From Streptomyces sp. CGMCC 4.7035 (GTDB lineage: Bacteria; Actinomycetota; Actinomycetes; Streptomycetales; Streptomycetaceae): a stretch of 64,000 nt of DNA. How positions within the stretch are numbered: position 1 is the stretch's first letter; each line of letters begins with the position of its first letter. The stretch covers positions 6,179,001 through 6,243,000 of the forward strand of contig NZ_CP134053.1 in NCBI RefSeq assembly GCF_031583065.1, read 5' to 3'. The position numbers and the translations under genes are program-made. This document shows, piece by piece, positions 34,121-43,265 of this stretch. The notes below the pieces were generated by a model. The model had not been told where the DNA came from and ran no database searches. It worked only from the letters and a program-made list of their open reading frames with translations.

Positions 34121-34570
34121 ATGCCGGACCCTGAGCGCGAGATGGAGATCGTGCACCTGCTGCGCGCGGCGACCGTCGAACTGAGCCTGCACAGCGCGCG
34201 GTTCGCGAACCGGAACGGCATGCACCCGACGGACGTACGCGCCCTGATCGCCCTCATGGACGCCTCCCGCGCCGGGGAGGAGATGACGGCGGGCCGCCTG
34301 GGCGCGCTCCTCGGCCTCAACTCCGCCGGCACCACCGCCCTGGTCGACCGGCTCGAACGGCTCGGGCACGTGCGGCGCGTACGGGACGGGCGCGACCGGC
34401 GGCGGGTGCTCATCGAGGTCGACGAGCGGGCGGTGGAGCTCGGGTGGGAGTCCTTCGGACCGCTGATCGGGCGGGCGGTGGAGCTGCTGAACGGGTACGA
34501 CGAGCGGGAGCTCGCCGCGATCCGGGGGTTCCTGGGCGGAGTGCGGGACGCCGCGGCCGGGGACGCCTGA
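34121..34570 (+). CDS. MarR-family transcriptional regulator
   Basis: A 149-residue winged-helix regulator from ATG 34121, with AGGAGGA upstream. The helix-turn-helix (MTAGRLGALLGLNSAGTTALVDRLERLGHVRRV) and the wing (DGRDRRRVLIEV) are complete. Family members are dimers that release DNA when a small phenolic or lipophilic ligand or an oxidant binds. It very likely binds the palindromes at 34069-34100, controlling itself and the hydrolase. Confidence 0.92.
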   Translation: MPDPEREMEIVHLLRAATVELSLHSARFANRNGMHPTDVRALIALMDASRAGEEMTAGRLGALLGLNSAGTTALVDRLERLGHVRRVRDGRDRRRVLIEVDERAVELGWESFGPLIGRAVELLNGYDERELAAIRGFLGGVRDAAAGDA

Positions 34571-34804
34571 CCACCTCGTACCCCCTTGTGCGCCCCGACC
34601 CCCTCGTACGCCCCGGCCCCCTCGTAGGCCCCGGCCCCTCGTACGCCCCGGCCCCTCGTACGCCCTGACCCCCTATACGCCTTCTCAACCCCATCGCATA
34701 CGAGCCGCCCCCCGGCCGCCGTCTGCGACTGCGAACGGCCGCTCCCGAGGTCTTCCCGTGCCGTGCGCACCCTCACAGCGTGAATCACGACACAGCATGA
34801 CCAG
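34571..34804. repeat. ~18-bp degenerate tandem repeat downstream of marR
   Basis: Five to six imperfect copies of CCCTCGTACGCCCCGGCC-like units run from about 34579 to 34685. The rest up to the glnII operator is unremarkable. No gene is supported. Confidence 0.7.
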
Positions 34805-34842
34805 GTAACACGCGGTTCACATTCGGGCAATGATCGGGAAAT
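34805..34842 (+). promoter_or_regulatory. GlnR-like operator upstream of glnII
   Basis: Half-sites on the 11-bp GlnR spacing: GTAAC (34805-34809), TTCAC (34816-34820), GCAAT (34827-34831) and GAAAT (34838-34842). The outer two fit the consensus well; the inner two deviate, so binding may be weaker than at glnA. It lies about 100 bp before glnII. Confidence 0.7.
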
Positions 34843-34943
34843 CGCCTGTTGACAGGCTGCCGGTCGACAACCGCGGCGCCCCAGTGCCGCAGCGCCGCAG
34901 CACCCGCAAGTGCGCCTAGACCCACCCCCGAAGGATGTGGCCC

Positions 34944-35975
34944 GTGACCTTCAAGGCTGAGTACATCTGGATCGACGGCACCGAGCCGACGGCCAAGCTG
35001 CGCTCCAAGACCAAGATCATCGCGGGCTCCCCCGCCGGTCTCGACGCACTGCCGATCTGGGGCTTCGACGGGTCGTCCACCAACCAGGCCGAGGGTCACT
35101 CCTCGGACCGCGTGCTCAAGCCGGTGTTCACCTGTCCGGACCCGATCCGCGGCGGCGACGACGTCCTGGTGCTGTGCGAGGTCCTGGACATCGACATGAC
35201 CCCGCACTCCTCCAACACCCGTGCCGCGCTGGTCGAGGTCGCCGAGAAGTTCGCCGCCCAGGAGCCGATCTTCGGCATCGAGCAGGAGTACACCTTCTTC
35301 GACGGCTCGCGTCCGCTCGGCTTCCCCGAGGGCGGCTTCCCGGCCCCGCAGGGCGGCTACTACTGCGGTGTCGGCGCCGACGAGATCTTCGGCCGTGACG
35401 TCGTCGAGGCGCACCTGGAGAACTGCCTGAAGGCGGGCCTCGGCCTCTCCGGCATCAACGCCGAGGTCATGCCCGGCCAGTGGGAGTTCCAGGTCGGCCC
35501 GCTGTCCCCGCTGGAGGTCTCCGACCAGCTGTGGGTCGCCCGCTGGCTGCTGTACCGCACCGCCGAGGACTTCGGCATCTCCGCCACCCTCGACCCCAAG
35601 CCGGTCAAGGGCGACTGGAACGGCGCGGGCGCGCACACCAACTTCTCCACCAAGGCGATGCGCGAGGGCTACGACGCGATCATCACCGCGTGCGAGTCGC
35701 TCGGTGAGGGCTCCAAGCCGCTCGACCACGTCAAGAACTACGGCGCCGGCATCGACGACCGCCTCACGGGTCTGCACGAGACCGCCCCGTGGAACGAGTA
35801 CTCCTACGGCGTCTCCAACCGTGGTGCCTCGGTCCGCATCCCGTGGCAGGTCGAGAAGGACGGCAAGGGCTACATCGAGGACCGCCGTCCGAACGCCAAC
35901 GTCGACCCGTACGTGGTGACCCGTCTGCTCGTCGACACCTGCTGCTCGGCGCTGGAGAAGGCCGGCCAGGTCTGA
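34944..35975 (+). CDS. glnII: Glutamine synthetase type II (GSII)
   Basis: GSII, 343 residues, the eukaryote-like octameric or decameric form. GTG 34944 is chosen because GAAGGA lies eight bases upstream and the length equals that of known Streptomyces GlnII; ATG 34935 is too close to the site. Signatures: YIWIDGTEP, IWGFDGSSTNQAEG and the ATP site VKGDWNGAGAHTNFSTKAMRE. It lacks the GSI adenylylation Tyr, so it is controlled mainly by transcription. It gives the cell a second, heat-labile route to glutamine. Confidence 0.97.
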   Translation: MTFKAEYIWIDGTEPTAKLRSKTKIIAGSPAGLDALPIWGFDGSSTNQAEGHSSDRVLKPVFTCPDPIRGGDDVLVLCEVLDIDMTPHSSNTRAALVEVAEKFAAQEPIFGIEQEYTFFDGSRPLGFPEGGFPAPQGGYYCGVGADEIFGRDVVEAHLENCLKAGLGLSGINAEVMPGQWEFQVGPLSPLEVSDQLWVARWLLYRTAEDFGISATLDPKPVKGDWNGAGAHTNFSTKAMREGYDAIITACESLGEGSKPLDHVKNYGAGIDDRLTGLHETAPWNEYSYGVSNRGASVRIPWQVEKDGKGYIEDRRPNANVDPYVVTRLLVDTCCSALEKAGQV

Positions 35976-35992
35976 TCCACGCTTCGGCTCCC

Positions 35993-36028
35993 CGAGGGGG
36001 CGTCCACCATCCGGTGGACGCCCCCTCG
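35993..36028 (+). terminator. Terminator after glnII
   Basis: Perfect 16-bp GC-rich stem (35993-36008 with 36013-36028), ATCC loop, 17 bp after the glnII stop. Confidence 0.88.
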
Positions 36029-36222
36029 CCTTTGCCGCCGCAACACCGCCGGACTGTCCACGGATTGGGACGGACCCCCGGGCACGGCGATCACACTGTC
36101 ACCGCCGGCCCATTGAAAACGCCTGGTCGGCGAGGGTGTGTGGCGTCAAGTTCCCGCCAAGGAAGCGTCCGACCCGTGAGAGAAGTCTCCTGCGGAGCGC
36201 GGGTGTCTGCTTCAATGGAGCC
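36029..36222. other. Intergenic between glnII and the small frame
   Basis: About 190 bp without a gene; probably holds the promoter for the downstream regulator. Confidence 0.4.
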
Positions 36223-36345
36223 ATGGCCGGCTTCCAGAACCACAGCGCGACGGGTCGCCATGACCTCGAGCCGTTCTGGCCTTCCCGTCAGCACCACGAC
36301 TTCGACCGGGTGTGTTGTCGCGCGCGGAACGCGCGGGCCCTCTAA
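36223..36345 (+). CDS. Small ORF, possible leader peptide, between glnII and the GlnRII-like gene
   Basis: Forty codons from ATG 36223, with good third-position GC bias. It ends SRQHHDFDRVCCRARNARAL. The H-x-D-x-x-R-V-x-C-R-like end recalls the short actinobacterial leader peptides (R-x-H-x-D-x-x-R-V...C-R) that govern cysteine-linked genes by attenuation. A GC-rich inverted segment follows the stop. An overlapping frame (36260-36457) ends in DPDHELAVVVLPDELLARKS and could instead be the coding one. Translation of either is unproven. Confidence 0.45.
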   Translation: MAGFQNHSATGRHDLEPFWPSRQHHDFDRVCCRARNARAL

Positions 36346-36463
36346 AGCCGTACACCCCGGCCTTCGGCCAGCGCGCACGACGTACGTCCCCGACGACCCC
36401 GACCACGAACTCGCGGTCGTCGTCCTCCCCGACGAACTTCTCGCGCGAAAGAGCTGACCTCTC

Positions 36464-37084
36464 ATGGCGACCACTCGTTCTTTCTCGACCGCCACTCTCA
36501 ACACCCCGACCGCCCCCCTCAACGCCCCGACCGCCTCCTCCAACGGCTCCGGGCGCCACCGGCTGCGTGCCGTCGACCGGGACGAGGTCGTCGACGTGGC
36601 GGACTTCCTGCCGCCGGGCGCCACTTGGCTGCCGGCGCCCCAGCACTCCTTGCCCAGCCTGCCGGGCCGGCCGCCGATGATCGGCTACCTGGTGCTCGTC
36701 CCGGCCGACCAGCAGCCGCCGTTCCTGCCGGTCGCGGTGCCGGACGAGCCGGCGGCCCCGGGGGCCCCGGGGGCCGACAACTCCGACGGCGACCCGCTCG
36801 TCCGCGTCGACACCGCGCAGCGCACCGCCGAGGTGAACGGGCAGCCGCTCGACCTCACCTACCTGGAGTTCGAACTGCTCGCCCACCTGGTCGCGCACCC
36901 GCACCGGGTGCACACCCGGGACCAGTTGGTGACCACGGTATGGGGCTACGGACACGTGGGCGACGGGCGCACCGTCGACGTCCATATCGCCCGGCTGCGG
37001 CGCAAGCTCGGCGCCCGGCACCGCACGGCGATCCAGACGGTGCGGCGCGTGGGCTACAAGTACGCGCCGCCGACCGGCCGCTGA
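36464..37084 (+). CDS. glnRII: OmpR-type winged-helix regulator, GlnRII-like
   Basis: A 206-residue regulator. The C-terminal ~100 residues are an OmpR winged helix (LDLTYLEFELLAHLVAHPHRV, TRDQLVTTVWGYGHVGDGRT, VDVHIARLRRKLG, IQTVRRVGYKYA). The N-terminal half is Pro/Ala-rich and lacks a recognisable phosphoacceptor domain. Its place just after glnII matches GlnRII of S. coelicolor, which binds the glnA and glnII promoters together with GlnR. The symbol rests on that position and domain, not on alignment. Probable targets in this window are 11090-11127 and 34805-34842. Confidence 0.75.
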   Translation: MATTRSFSTATLNTPTAPLNAPTASSNGSGRHRLRAVDRDEVVDVADFLPPGATWLPAPQHSLPSLPGRPPMIGYLVLVPADQQPPFLPVAVPDEPAAPGAPGADNSDGDPLVRVDTAQRTAEVNGQPLDLTYLEFELLAHLVAHPHRVHTRDQLVTTVWGYGHVGDGRTVDVHIARLRRKLGARHRTAIQTVRRVGYKYAPPTGR

Positions 37085-37163
37085 CCCCGGCGGCAGCGAA
37101 CCCGGTTTTCCTGTCGGCAGATCCGGGTTCCGTCCCGCAAGCCGTGCGGGCACAGTCGTCGGC

Positions 37164-38168
37164 ATGAGGCTTCTGACGCTGGGCGGTACGGAATTCGCGG
37201 GGCGGGCCGTCGTGGAGGCGGCGCTCGCACGGGGCTGGGAGGTGACCGTCTTCCACCGCGGTCAACACGAAGCACCGCCCGGGGTGCGGTCGCTGCTGGG
37301 GGACCGCACCGCGCCGGACGGTCTCGCGGCGCTCACGGGGGAGTCGGCCGAAGGCGGGTGGGACGTCGTCGTCGACACCTGGTCGGGAGCGCCGCGGGCC
37401 GTCCGGGACACCGCGCGCCTGCTGGCCGGGCGCGTCGCGCGGTACGTGTACGTGTCGAGTCGCTCGGTGTACGCATGGCCTCCGGCCCCCGGGAGCGACG
37501 AGGGCGCGCCCCTCGTGGAGGGGGCAGCGGCGGACGCCGAGAGCACCGGGTATCCGCAGGACAAGCGGGGCGGTGAGCTGGCCGCGGTCGAGGCGTTCGG
37601 TGCGGAGGGATCGCTGCTGGTGCGGGCGGGGCTGATCCTGGGGCCGTACGAGAATGTCGGGCGGCTGCCCTGGTGGCTCACCCGGATCGCCCGCGGCGGG
37701 CCCGTGCCGGCGCCCGGACCGCGTGAACTGCCGCTCCAGTACGTCGACGTGCGCGACCTGGCGGAGTGGGTCCTCGGGGCGGCGGAGCGCGGGCTGAGCG
37801 GGCCCTACAACCTTGTCTCCCCGCGCGGGCACACCACGATGGGCGCGCTTCTCGACGAGTGCGTACGGGTCACCGGAAGCGGCGCGGACCTGCGCTGGAC
37901 CGCGCCCGAGGTGATCCTGGGCGCCGGGATCCAGCCGTGGACGCAGCTGCCGGTGTGGGTGCCGCCCGGAAGCGAGTACGAGGACGCCCTGTACAGCGCG
38001 AACGTGTCACGGGCGGTACGGGACGGGCTGCGGTGCCGTCCGGTCGAGGAGACCGTGCGCGACACCTGGGCGTGGCTGCGGAGCCTGGGCGGGAGTGCGC
38101 CGCAGCGGCCGGACCGGCCGGCGGTGGGCCTCGACCCCGAAGTGGAGGCCAAGGTGCTGGGGTTCTGA
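37164..38168 (+). CDS. NAD-dependent epimerase/dehydratase-family reductase
   Basis: A 334-residue extended SDR. The N-terminus has an atypical glycine motif (LLTLGGTEFAGRAVVEAAL) like that of isoflavone-reductase/CSP41-type proteins, YVYVSSRSVYAW gives the Ser strand, and YPQDKRGGE the Tyr-x-x-x-Lys pair. It would act on a sugar nucleotide or similar substrate with NAD(P). A single gene after the GlnRII-like regulator; substrate unknown. Confidence 0.83.
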   Translation: MRLLTLGGTEFAGRAVVEAALARGWEVTVFHRGQHEAPPGVRSLLGDRTAPDGLAALTGESAEGGWDVVVDTWSGAPRAVRDTARLLAGRVARYVYVSSRSVYAWPPAPGSDEGAPLVEGAAADAESTGYPQDKRGGELAAVEAFGAEGSLLVRAGLILGPYENVGRLPWWLTRIARGGPVPAPGPRELPLQYVDVRDLAEWVLGAAERGLSGPYNLVSPRGHTTMGALLDECVRVTGSGADLRWTAPEVILGAGIQPWTQLPVWVPPGSEYEDALYSANVSRAVRDGLRCRPVEETVRDTWAWLRSLGGSAPQRPDRPAVGLDPEVEAKVLGF

Positions 38169-38279
38169 CCGCCGGACCGGAGGGTGGTGTCAGGTACACC
38201 TACAGACCGGGTGGGCATCCCCCCTGACCTGCGCGAGGGCGGCAGGCAGACTGGACCCCGACGAGAGAGGTGGGGGTCC

Positions 38280-39554
38280 ATGAACGGGTTACGGGCACGG
38301 GTACGGGACGCGCTGGTGGCGGGTGCCCGGGGGCTGACGCTGTCGCTGATGGGTTGGGTCCCGTCGGTCGCGCTCTCCGTTCTGGCCGTCGTGTCGATCA
38401 GCTTGTACCCGCTGGGTATAGGCGCCCTCACCACACCGTCCGTCCTGCGTATGGTGCGCGCATACGCGAACCGCAGGCGGCTGCTGGCCGCGCGGTGGGC
38501 GGGGATCCGGATCCCCGCCCCGTACGAGCCGCTTCCGTCGCCTGCGAGCGGCGGGCTCATGGGACGGGTGGAGCTCACCAACCAGTTGCTCAAGGACCCG
38601 GCGACCTGGCGGGACCTGCGCTGGCTGTCCGTGGACACGATTGCGAGCGCAGCCGTCGCCTCACTGGCGCCGTACCTGCTGCTGGAGGGAGTCTTCGGCA
38701 TCCTGCTGGCGGCGGGACTGTGGCAGCCGATCGTGGCCGCCAACGGCGACTTCTGGTACGAGTTCGTCCCGGTCACCGGCTGGGCCAGTGCCTTCGCCGC
38801 GGGGGCGGTCGGCTGCGTCTGGACCGCCGTCGCCCTGCGGTGGAACCCCGTGCTGATCCGCACGAACTTCAGGATCACCGAGGCGCAGCTCGCCCCGACA
38901 GCAGCCGAACTCGCCCGCAGAGTCGAAAAGTTGACCGAGACCCGGCGGAACGCGGCGGACGCCTCCGCCGCCGAACTGCGGCGCATCGAGCGGGACCTGC
39001 ACGACGGGGCGCAGGCCCGGCTGGTCGCGATGGGCATGGATCTGGGCGCCATCGAGATGCTCCTCGACAAGGACCCGGCGAAGGCCAGACAGCTCCTCGC
39101 GCACACCCGCCAGTCCTCCGTGGACGCGCTCGCCGAACTGCGCGACCTGGTCCGCGGCATCCATCCGCCGGTACTCGCCGAACGCGGACTGGGCGATGCC
39201 GTACGGGCGTTGGCGCTGCGGCTGCCGATCGCCACGGAGGTGACCGTGGACCTCAATGGCGGCCGCGCGGACGCGCCCGTCGAGTCGGCGGCCTACTTCG
39301 CCGTCAGCGAGATCCTCACCAACGCCGCCAAGCACTCCGGCGCCGACCGCGTATGGGTGGACCTCCACCACACGGACGGCATGCTGCGGATCGCGGTCAC
39401 CGACGACGGCCGGGGCGGCGCGGTGATCGCGGCCGGTTCGGGTCTCGCCGGGGTCGAGCGCCGGCTGGGTACATTCGACGGCGTCCTGGCCGTCAGCAGC
39501 CCCGCGGGCGGTCCCACCCTGGTGACGATGGAGATTCCGTGCGCGTTGTCCTAG
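38280..39554 (+). CDS. Sensor histidine kinase (NarL/LuxR-partner type)
   Basis: A 424-residue kinase from ATG 38280. An N-terminal membrane sensor of the putative-sensor family (helices near 20-45, 120-145 and 165-190) contains KDPATWRDLRWL. The HisKA_3 phosphoacceptor His lies in ERDLHDGAQARLVAMG, followed by the ATPase N box (ILTNAAKHS) and a G box (DDGRGGA, GSGLAGVERRL). It would sense an envelope or membrane signal and phosphorylate the regulator whose gene overlaps its 3' end. Confidence 0.92.
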   Translation: MNGLRARVRDALVAGARGLTLSLMGWVPSVALSVLAVVSISLYPLGIGALTTPSVLRMVRAYANRRRLLAARWAGIRIPAPYEPLPSPASGGLMGRVELTNQLLKDPATWRDLRWLSVDTIASAAVASLAPYLLLEGVFGILLAAGLWQPIVAANGDFWYEFVPVTGWASAFAAGAVGCVWTAVALRWNPVLIRTNFRITEAQLAPTAAELARRVEKLTETRRNAADASAAELRRIERDLHDGAQARLVAMGMDLGAIEMLLDKDPAKARQLLAHTRQSSVDALAELRDLVRGIHPPVLAERGLGDAVRALALRLPIATEVTVDLNGGRADAPVESAAYFAVSEILTNAAKHSGADRVWVDLHHTDGMLRIAVTDDGRGGAVIAAGSGLAGVERRLGTFDGVLAVSSPAGGPTLVTMEIPCALS

Positions 39555-40192
39555 CCGAGGACCTGTTCCTGCTGCGTGACGGGCTGGTCCGGCTCCTGGA
39601 GGCGTACGGTTTCGAGATCGCCGCGGCCGTCGAGAGCGGACCCCAACTGGACCGGGCGCTGGCCGAGTCGGCGCCGGACGTCGCCGTGGTGGACGTACGC
39701 CTGCCGCCGACGCACACGGACGAGGGGCTGCAGTGCGCGCTCCGGGCCCGCGAGGACCGGCCCGGACTGCCGGTGCTCGTGCTGTCGCAGCACGTGGAGC
39801 AGTTGTACGCGCGGGAACTGCTCGCCGACGGGATGGGCGGGGTGGGCTATCTGCTCAAGGACCGGGTGTTCGACGCGGAGCAGTTCGTCGACGCCGTACG
39901 GCGGGTCGCGGCGGGCGGCACCGCCATGGACCCGCAGGTGATCCAGCAGCTGCTGTCGCGGCGCGCGGCGGACGACCGGCCGCTCGCCCGGCTGACGGCC
40001 CGCGAGCTGGAGGTGCTGGAGCTGATGGCGCAGGGCCGCTCCAACGCGGCGATCGCCACCCAACTCGTCGTCACGGAACGTGCGATCGCAAAACATACCT
40101 CCAACATCTTCGCCAAACTGGGCCTTGAGGTGTCCGATGACGACAACCGGCGGGTTCTGGCCGTACTCGCCTATTTGGACCACGGCCGGTGA
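39539..40192 (+). CDS. NarL/LuxR-family response regulator
   Basis: A 217-residue regulator from GTG 39539, overlapping the kinase stop by 16 bp, which implies translational coupling. The receiver domain has acidic Glu7-Asp8, phosphoacceptor Asp52 (VVDVRLPP) and Lys in YLLKDRV. The LuxR helix-turn-helix is LTARELEVLELMAQGRSNAAIATQLVVTERAIAKHTSNIFAKL. Targets are unknown. Confidence 0.93.
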   Translation: MRVVLAEDLFLLRDGLVRLLEAYGFEIAAAVESGPQLDRALAESAPDVAVVDVRLPPTHTDEGLQCALRAREDRPGLPVLVLSQHVEQLYARELLADGMGGVGYLLKDRVFDAEQFVDAVRRVAAGGTAMDPQVIQQLLSRRAADDRPLARLTARELEVLELMAQGRSNAAIATQLVVTERAIAKHTSNIFAKLGLEVSDDDNRRVLAVLAYLDHGR

Positions 40193-40418
40193 AGACGGCA
40201 CCGGCGTCGTGCGCTGAATCTGATTCAAAAAAGTGCGTCTCTACCCGCTCAACTCCCGTTGAAACAGGGGCTTCTGCACCTCTTGCGCCCGAAATGGCCT
40301 CAGGAACTTCCAAGTTTTTCCGGGGCTTCTGAACACCCCAGGAACCTCCTGCGTATGGGATGGCACCGCTTCACCCCTGTCGGGCGCCTCCGCCCCGAAA
40401 GGAAGTCAGAGGAGTTCC
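40193..40418. other. Intergenic, 226 bp
   Basis: Contains a short inverted repeat (TGAAT near 40214, ATTCA near 40222) followed by an A run, and two GGGGCTTCTG words near 40266 and 40321. No gene; promoter of the DUF1996 gene probably here. Confidence 0.4.
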
Positions 40419-41954
40419 ATGGGACGCAACACACGCAAACGCCGTACGCCGCTGGCCACCAAGGCCATAGCCGCCTCGGCTGCCCTAGCGCTCGGTGGGG
40501 GCGGGCTGATCTGGGCGAACTACTACGCGTCGGCGCACGAGACGAACTCGGCGCAGAACAGCACCAAGGCCGCCGCCGCCCAGGTGGCCACCATCAGCTG
40601 CCCGGACATCGGCCAGCAGCTGACCAACGTGCCGGGCGGGGCGAAGTCGCAGGTCGATACGGAGCTGGCGACCCTCGACAAGCAGATCACCGAGGCGTAC
40701 GCCCGACTGGCCTCCTCACGCCAGGCGCAGGCGAACGACCCGGGCTTCGTCCAGAACGCGATCCTCGGCCCGCTCAAGGACAAGCGGACCGCGGTCATCG
40801 ACCGGATCAAGATCGACTTCAAGCGCGTGGGCGCCACCGCCCCGGCCTCGCTCGACGGTCTCGCCGCCTGCACCGGAGCCACCGCCAACAACACCACCGC
40901 CGGCGGCACGAACAACAACGGCGGCCAGCAGCAGAACGGCGGCCAGCAGAACAACGGTGGCCAGCAGCAGAACGGCGGCCAGAACAACGGCGGTCAGCAG
41001 AACGGCGGCCAGCAGCAGGGCAACGGCGGTCAGGCCGGCAACGGCCCGAACGCGGCCGACTTCGTGGACATCACCAAGGTCCAGCCGAACGTCAAGGCCA
41101 AGCCGCGCAACGGCCGCAACGCCTCGACCGGTGTGTTCATCACCAGGTGCGGTGTGAACGCGAACAACAAGTTCAACACCGACAACGTGATCGTGGCGCC
41201 CGGCGTGAAGAACGGCGCGCACCACCTGCACGACTACGTCGGCAACCAGTCGAACGACGCCTTCGCCAACAACAACACGTTCGCGGCGGCCCAGACGAGC
41301 TGCCAGAACCAGCAGGACAAGTCGTCGTACTACTGGCCGGTGCTGCGCGTCCAGGACGGCTCGCAGGCCTTCGACCAGAACAACGACGGCGGTGGCAAGG
41401 AAGGAAACGTCGGCACGATCCTGAAGGCCAAGAAGGCCCAGATCAAGTTCGTCGGCAGCCCGACGAGCAAGGTCGTGGCGATGCCGCAGTTCCTGCGCAT
41501 CATCACCGGTGACGCCAAGACCACCACCAACGGTCTGGCGAACGCCAACGCGCACTGGAGCTGCACCGGTTTCGAGAACAAGGTCCAGCTGACGACGCAG
41601 TACCCGATCTGCCCGCAGGGCAGCAACGTGGTCCGCACGTTCGCCTTCCAGAGCTGCTGGGACGGCCAGAACATCGACAGCGCCAACCACCGGACGCACG
41701 TGGCCTTCGCCGACGCCAACGGCAACTGCCAGAACGGCTTCAAGGCGATCCCGCAGCTGACGATGCGCCTGGTGTACAGCGTTCCGCGGCCTACCATCCA
41801 GAACGGCCAGGTCAAGAACGCCTACGCGGTGGACGGCTTCCCGGAGCAGCTCCACAAGGCGGCCACCGACCACGACGACTTCATCAACGTCATGAACGCG
41901 AACCTGAACAACACGGTCGCCAACTGCATCAACACCGGCCGTCAGTGCCAGTGA
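40419..41954 (+). CDS. Secreted DUF1996 protein with Gln/Asn/Gly-rich linker
   Basis: A 511-residue secreted protein: basic start, signal helix ([17 protein letters not shown]), a helical N-terminal domain bounded by Cys residues ([12 protein letters not shown] ... LAACTGA), a linker made almost entirely of repeated NGGQQ units (about residues 165-208), then DUF1996 with the HHLHDYVGN and YPICPQGSN segments. DUF1996 proteins are found in fungi and actinomycetes; some are thought to act on polysaccharide, but activity is unproven. Gene ends in a strong terminator. Confidence 0.85.
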   Translation: MGRNTRKRRTPLATKAIAASAALALGGGGLIWANYYASAHETNSAQNSTKAAAAQVATISCPDIGQQLTNVPGGAKSQVDTELATLDKQITEAYARLASSRQAQANDPGFVQNAILGPLKDKRTAVIDRIKIDFKRVGATAPASLDGLAACTGATANNTTAGGTNNNGGQQQNGGQQNNGGQQQNGGQNNGGQQNGGQQQGNGGQAGNGPNAADFVDITKVQPNVKAKPRNGRNASTGVFITRCGVNANNKFNTDNVIVAPGVKNGAHHLHDYVGNQSNDAFANNNTFAAAQTSCQNQQDKSSYYWPVLRVQDGSQAFDQNNDGGGKEGNVGTILKAKKAQIKFVGSPTSKVVAMPQFLRIITGDAKTTTNGLANANAHWSCTGFENKVQLTTQYPICPQGSNVVRTFAFQSCWDGQNIDSANHRTHVAFADANGNCQNGFKAIPQLTMRLVYSVPRPTIQNGQVKNAYAVDGFPEQLHKAATDHDDFINVMNANLNNTVANCINTGRQCQ

Positions 41955-41962
41955 CCCCATGA

Positions 41963-41997
41963 GAAGGCCGGCGGTGGAACTCCCACCGCCGGCCTTC
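41963..41997. terminator. Terminator between converging genes
   Basis: Perfect 15-bp stem (41963-41977 with 41983-41997), five-base loop, just after the DUF1996 stop and before the end of the leftward lipoprotein gene. Confidence 0.88.
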
Positions 41998-42020
41998 GGC
42001 ACACCCAGGAACCTGCGCGG

Positions 42021-42485
42021 TCAGCCCGTGTGACCGGAGTGTGTGGCCTCGTGACCCCCCTCACCACTTCCGCCCGAGTGGTGCGAGGCCCCCTCCTCGA
42101 TGGTCCCACCGAGCCGGCCGCGCAGCGCCGTAACCGTCTTCTGCTCGCCCACGGCGACCCACTTGGCGCCGACGAGGTAGAAACCGCCGTAGTCCTTGGC
42201 GCCGTTGAGCCACTCGCGCTGGCCACGGTCGGTGGCGAAGGTCGCGAGGATGAACTGGCCGTCGGTGTTCTTGCAGACGCCCTGGCGGATCTCGTCGGCG
42301 TCGGTCTGGATGCTCGGCTTGCACTTCACGTCCGCCGCAAGATCCTCCAGGCTGCCGGTCGCGGTCGCCGGGACCTTGTCCTGGGCGTCGCTCGAGCCGC
42401 TCGAGCCGCCCGACCCGCCGCAGCCGGTCAGCACCAGCAGGGCGACGGCCGCACCTGCCGCCAGCTTCTCGCGCGTCCACCTCAT
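42021..42485 (-). CDS. Putative lipoprotein with His-rich C-terminus
   Basis: A 154-residue protein from ATG 42485, with GGAGG upstream. The signal peptide ends in the lipobox LTGC at about residue 22. A small domain follows with two Cys (VKCKPSIQT, GVCKNTDGQF) likely disulfide-bonded. The last 25 residues are His/Gly/Ser/Glu-rich (SHHSGGSGEGGHEATHSGH), suggesting metal binding. Function unknown. Confidence 0.8.
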   Translation of the reverse strand: MRWTREKLAAGAAVALLVLTGCGGSGGSSGSSDAQDKVPATATGSLEDLAADVKCKPSIQTDADEIRQGVCKNTDGQFILATFATDRGQREWLNGAKDYGGFYLVGAKWVAVGEQKTVTALRGRLGGTIEEGASHHSGGSGEGGHEATHSGHTG

Positions 42486-42674
42486 GTGTTCCTCCGGTCG
42501 TTCGGGGCCATGCCGCTGGGAGCCCCCGCGGGAGCCCTGCCTTTCCGTACGGCTCTCATGCGCCCCGCGCTCAATGTGCGCCACGGCGGCCTCCAAGATC
42601 ACGCAAATCGGCTGCCCCGACCGGCACATGTGTGCGAGGGTGGGCGGCCCGAGCACTCGGACCGAGGGGGACCC

Positions 42675-43202
42675 ATGAGCACACAGGACTGGGACAAGCG
42701 CATCGCCGCCGCCTGGGCGACCTTCGACGACTACGCCGAAGCAGCGTCCAACAGCAGCTCCGCCGCGGGCGGCTCGGACTTCCGGGCGATGATCGACGCT
42801 CTCGTCGCCGAACTGCCCGACGACAGCCCGCTCGGACCCTTCGAGCAGGCCTGTGCCTGGGACTCGACGGGTCACTCGGACAAGGCGGTGCCCCTGTACC
42901 GGGAGGCGCTGGCGCGCGGCCTCGACGGCTACCGCGGCCGCCGGGCCAAGATCCAGCTGTCCAGCTCGCTGCGGAACACCGGGCAGGCGGAGGAAGGCGT
43001 CAAGCTGCTCACCCCCGAGCTCGACGCCCCGTCCGACGAGCTGGACGGCGCCGTACGCGCCTGCCTGGCCCTGTGCCTGTCCAGCCTGGGCCGCGACCGC
43101 GAGGGCCTCTCCCTGGTCCTGGGCGCGCTCGCGCCCCATCTGCCGCGCTACCAGCGTTCGATGGCGAACTACGCCCGTCTGCTGGTCGAGCCCGAGGACT
43201 GA
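42675..43202 (+). CDS. Tetratricopeptide-repeat protein
   Basis: A 175-residue soluble protein. Two to three TPR-like helix pairs are visible from about residue 55 (FEQACAWDSTGHSDKAVPLYREALARGL ... KIQLSSSLRNTGQAEEGVKLL ... CLALCLSSLGRDREGLSLVLGAL). Such proteins bind partners; the partner is unknown. It resembles the small TPR proteins often annotated near signalling genes in Streptomyces. Confidence 0.82.
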   Translation: MSTQDWDKRIAAAWATFDDYAEAASNSSSAAGGSDFRAMIDALVAELPDDSPLGPFEQACAWDSTGHSDKAVPLYREALARGLDGYRGRRAKIQLSSSLRNTGQAEEGVKLLTPELDAPSDELDGAVRACLALCLSSLGRDREGLSLVLGALAPHLPRYQRSMANYARLLVEPED

Positions 43203-43265
43203 TCTCCCCCTCGGGCACGGCGGCGGCCCAGGTGACCTACCACCGTCTCACTCGTTTTGCCGGAC

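Noticed and set aside
36091..36120. GlnR-like site (GTCAC ... GAAAA) before the GlnRII-like gene
   Set aside because: The gap between the two words is not 6 bp and no second pair follows on the 11-bp period.
40205..40235. Small inverted repeat with A run as a terminator of the response regulator
   Set aside because: The stem is only five base pairs and is followed by A rather than T on the coding strand.
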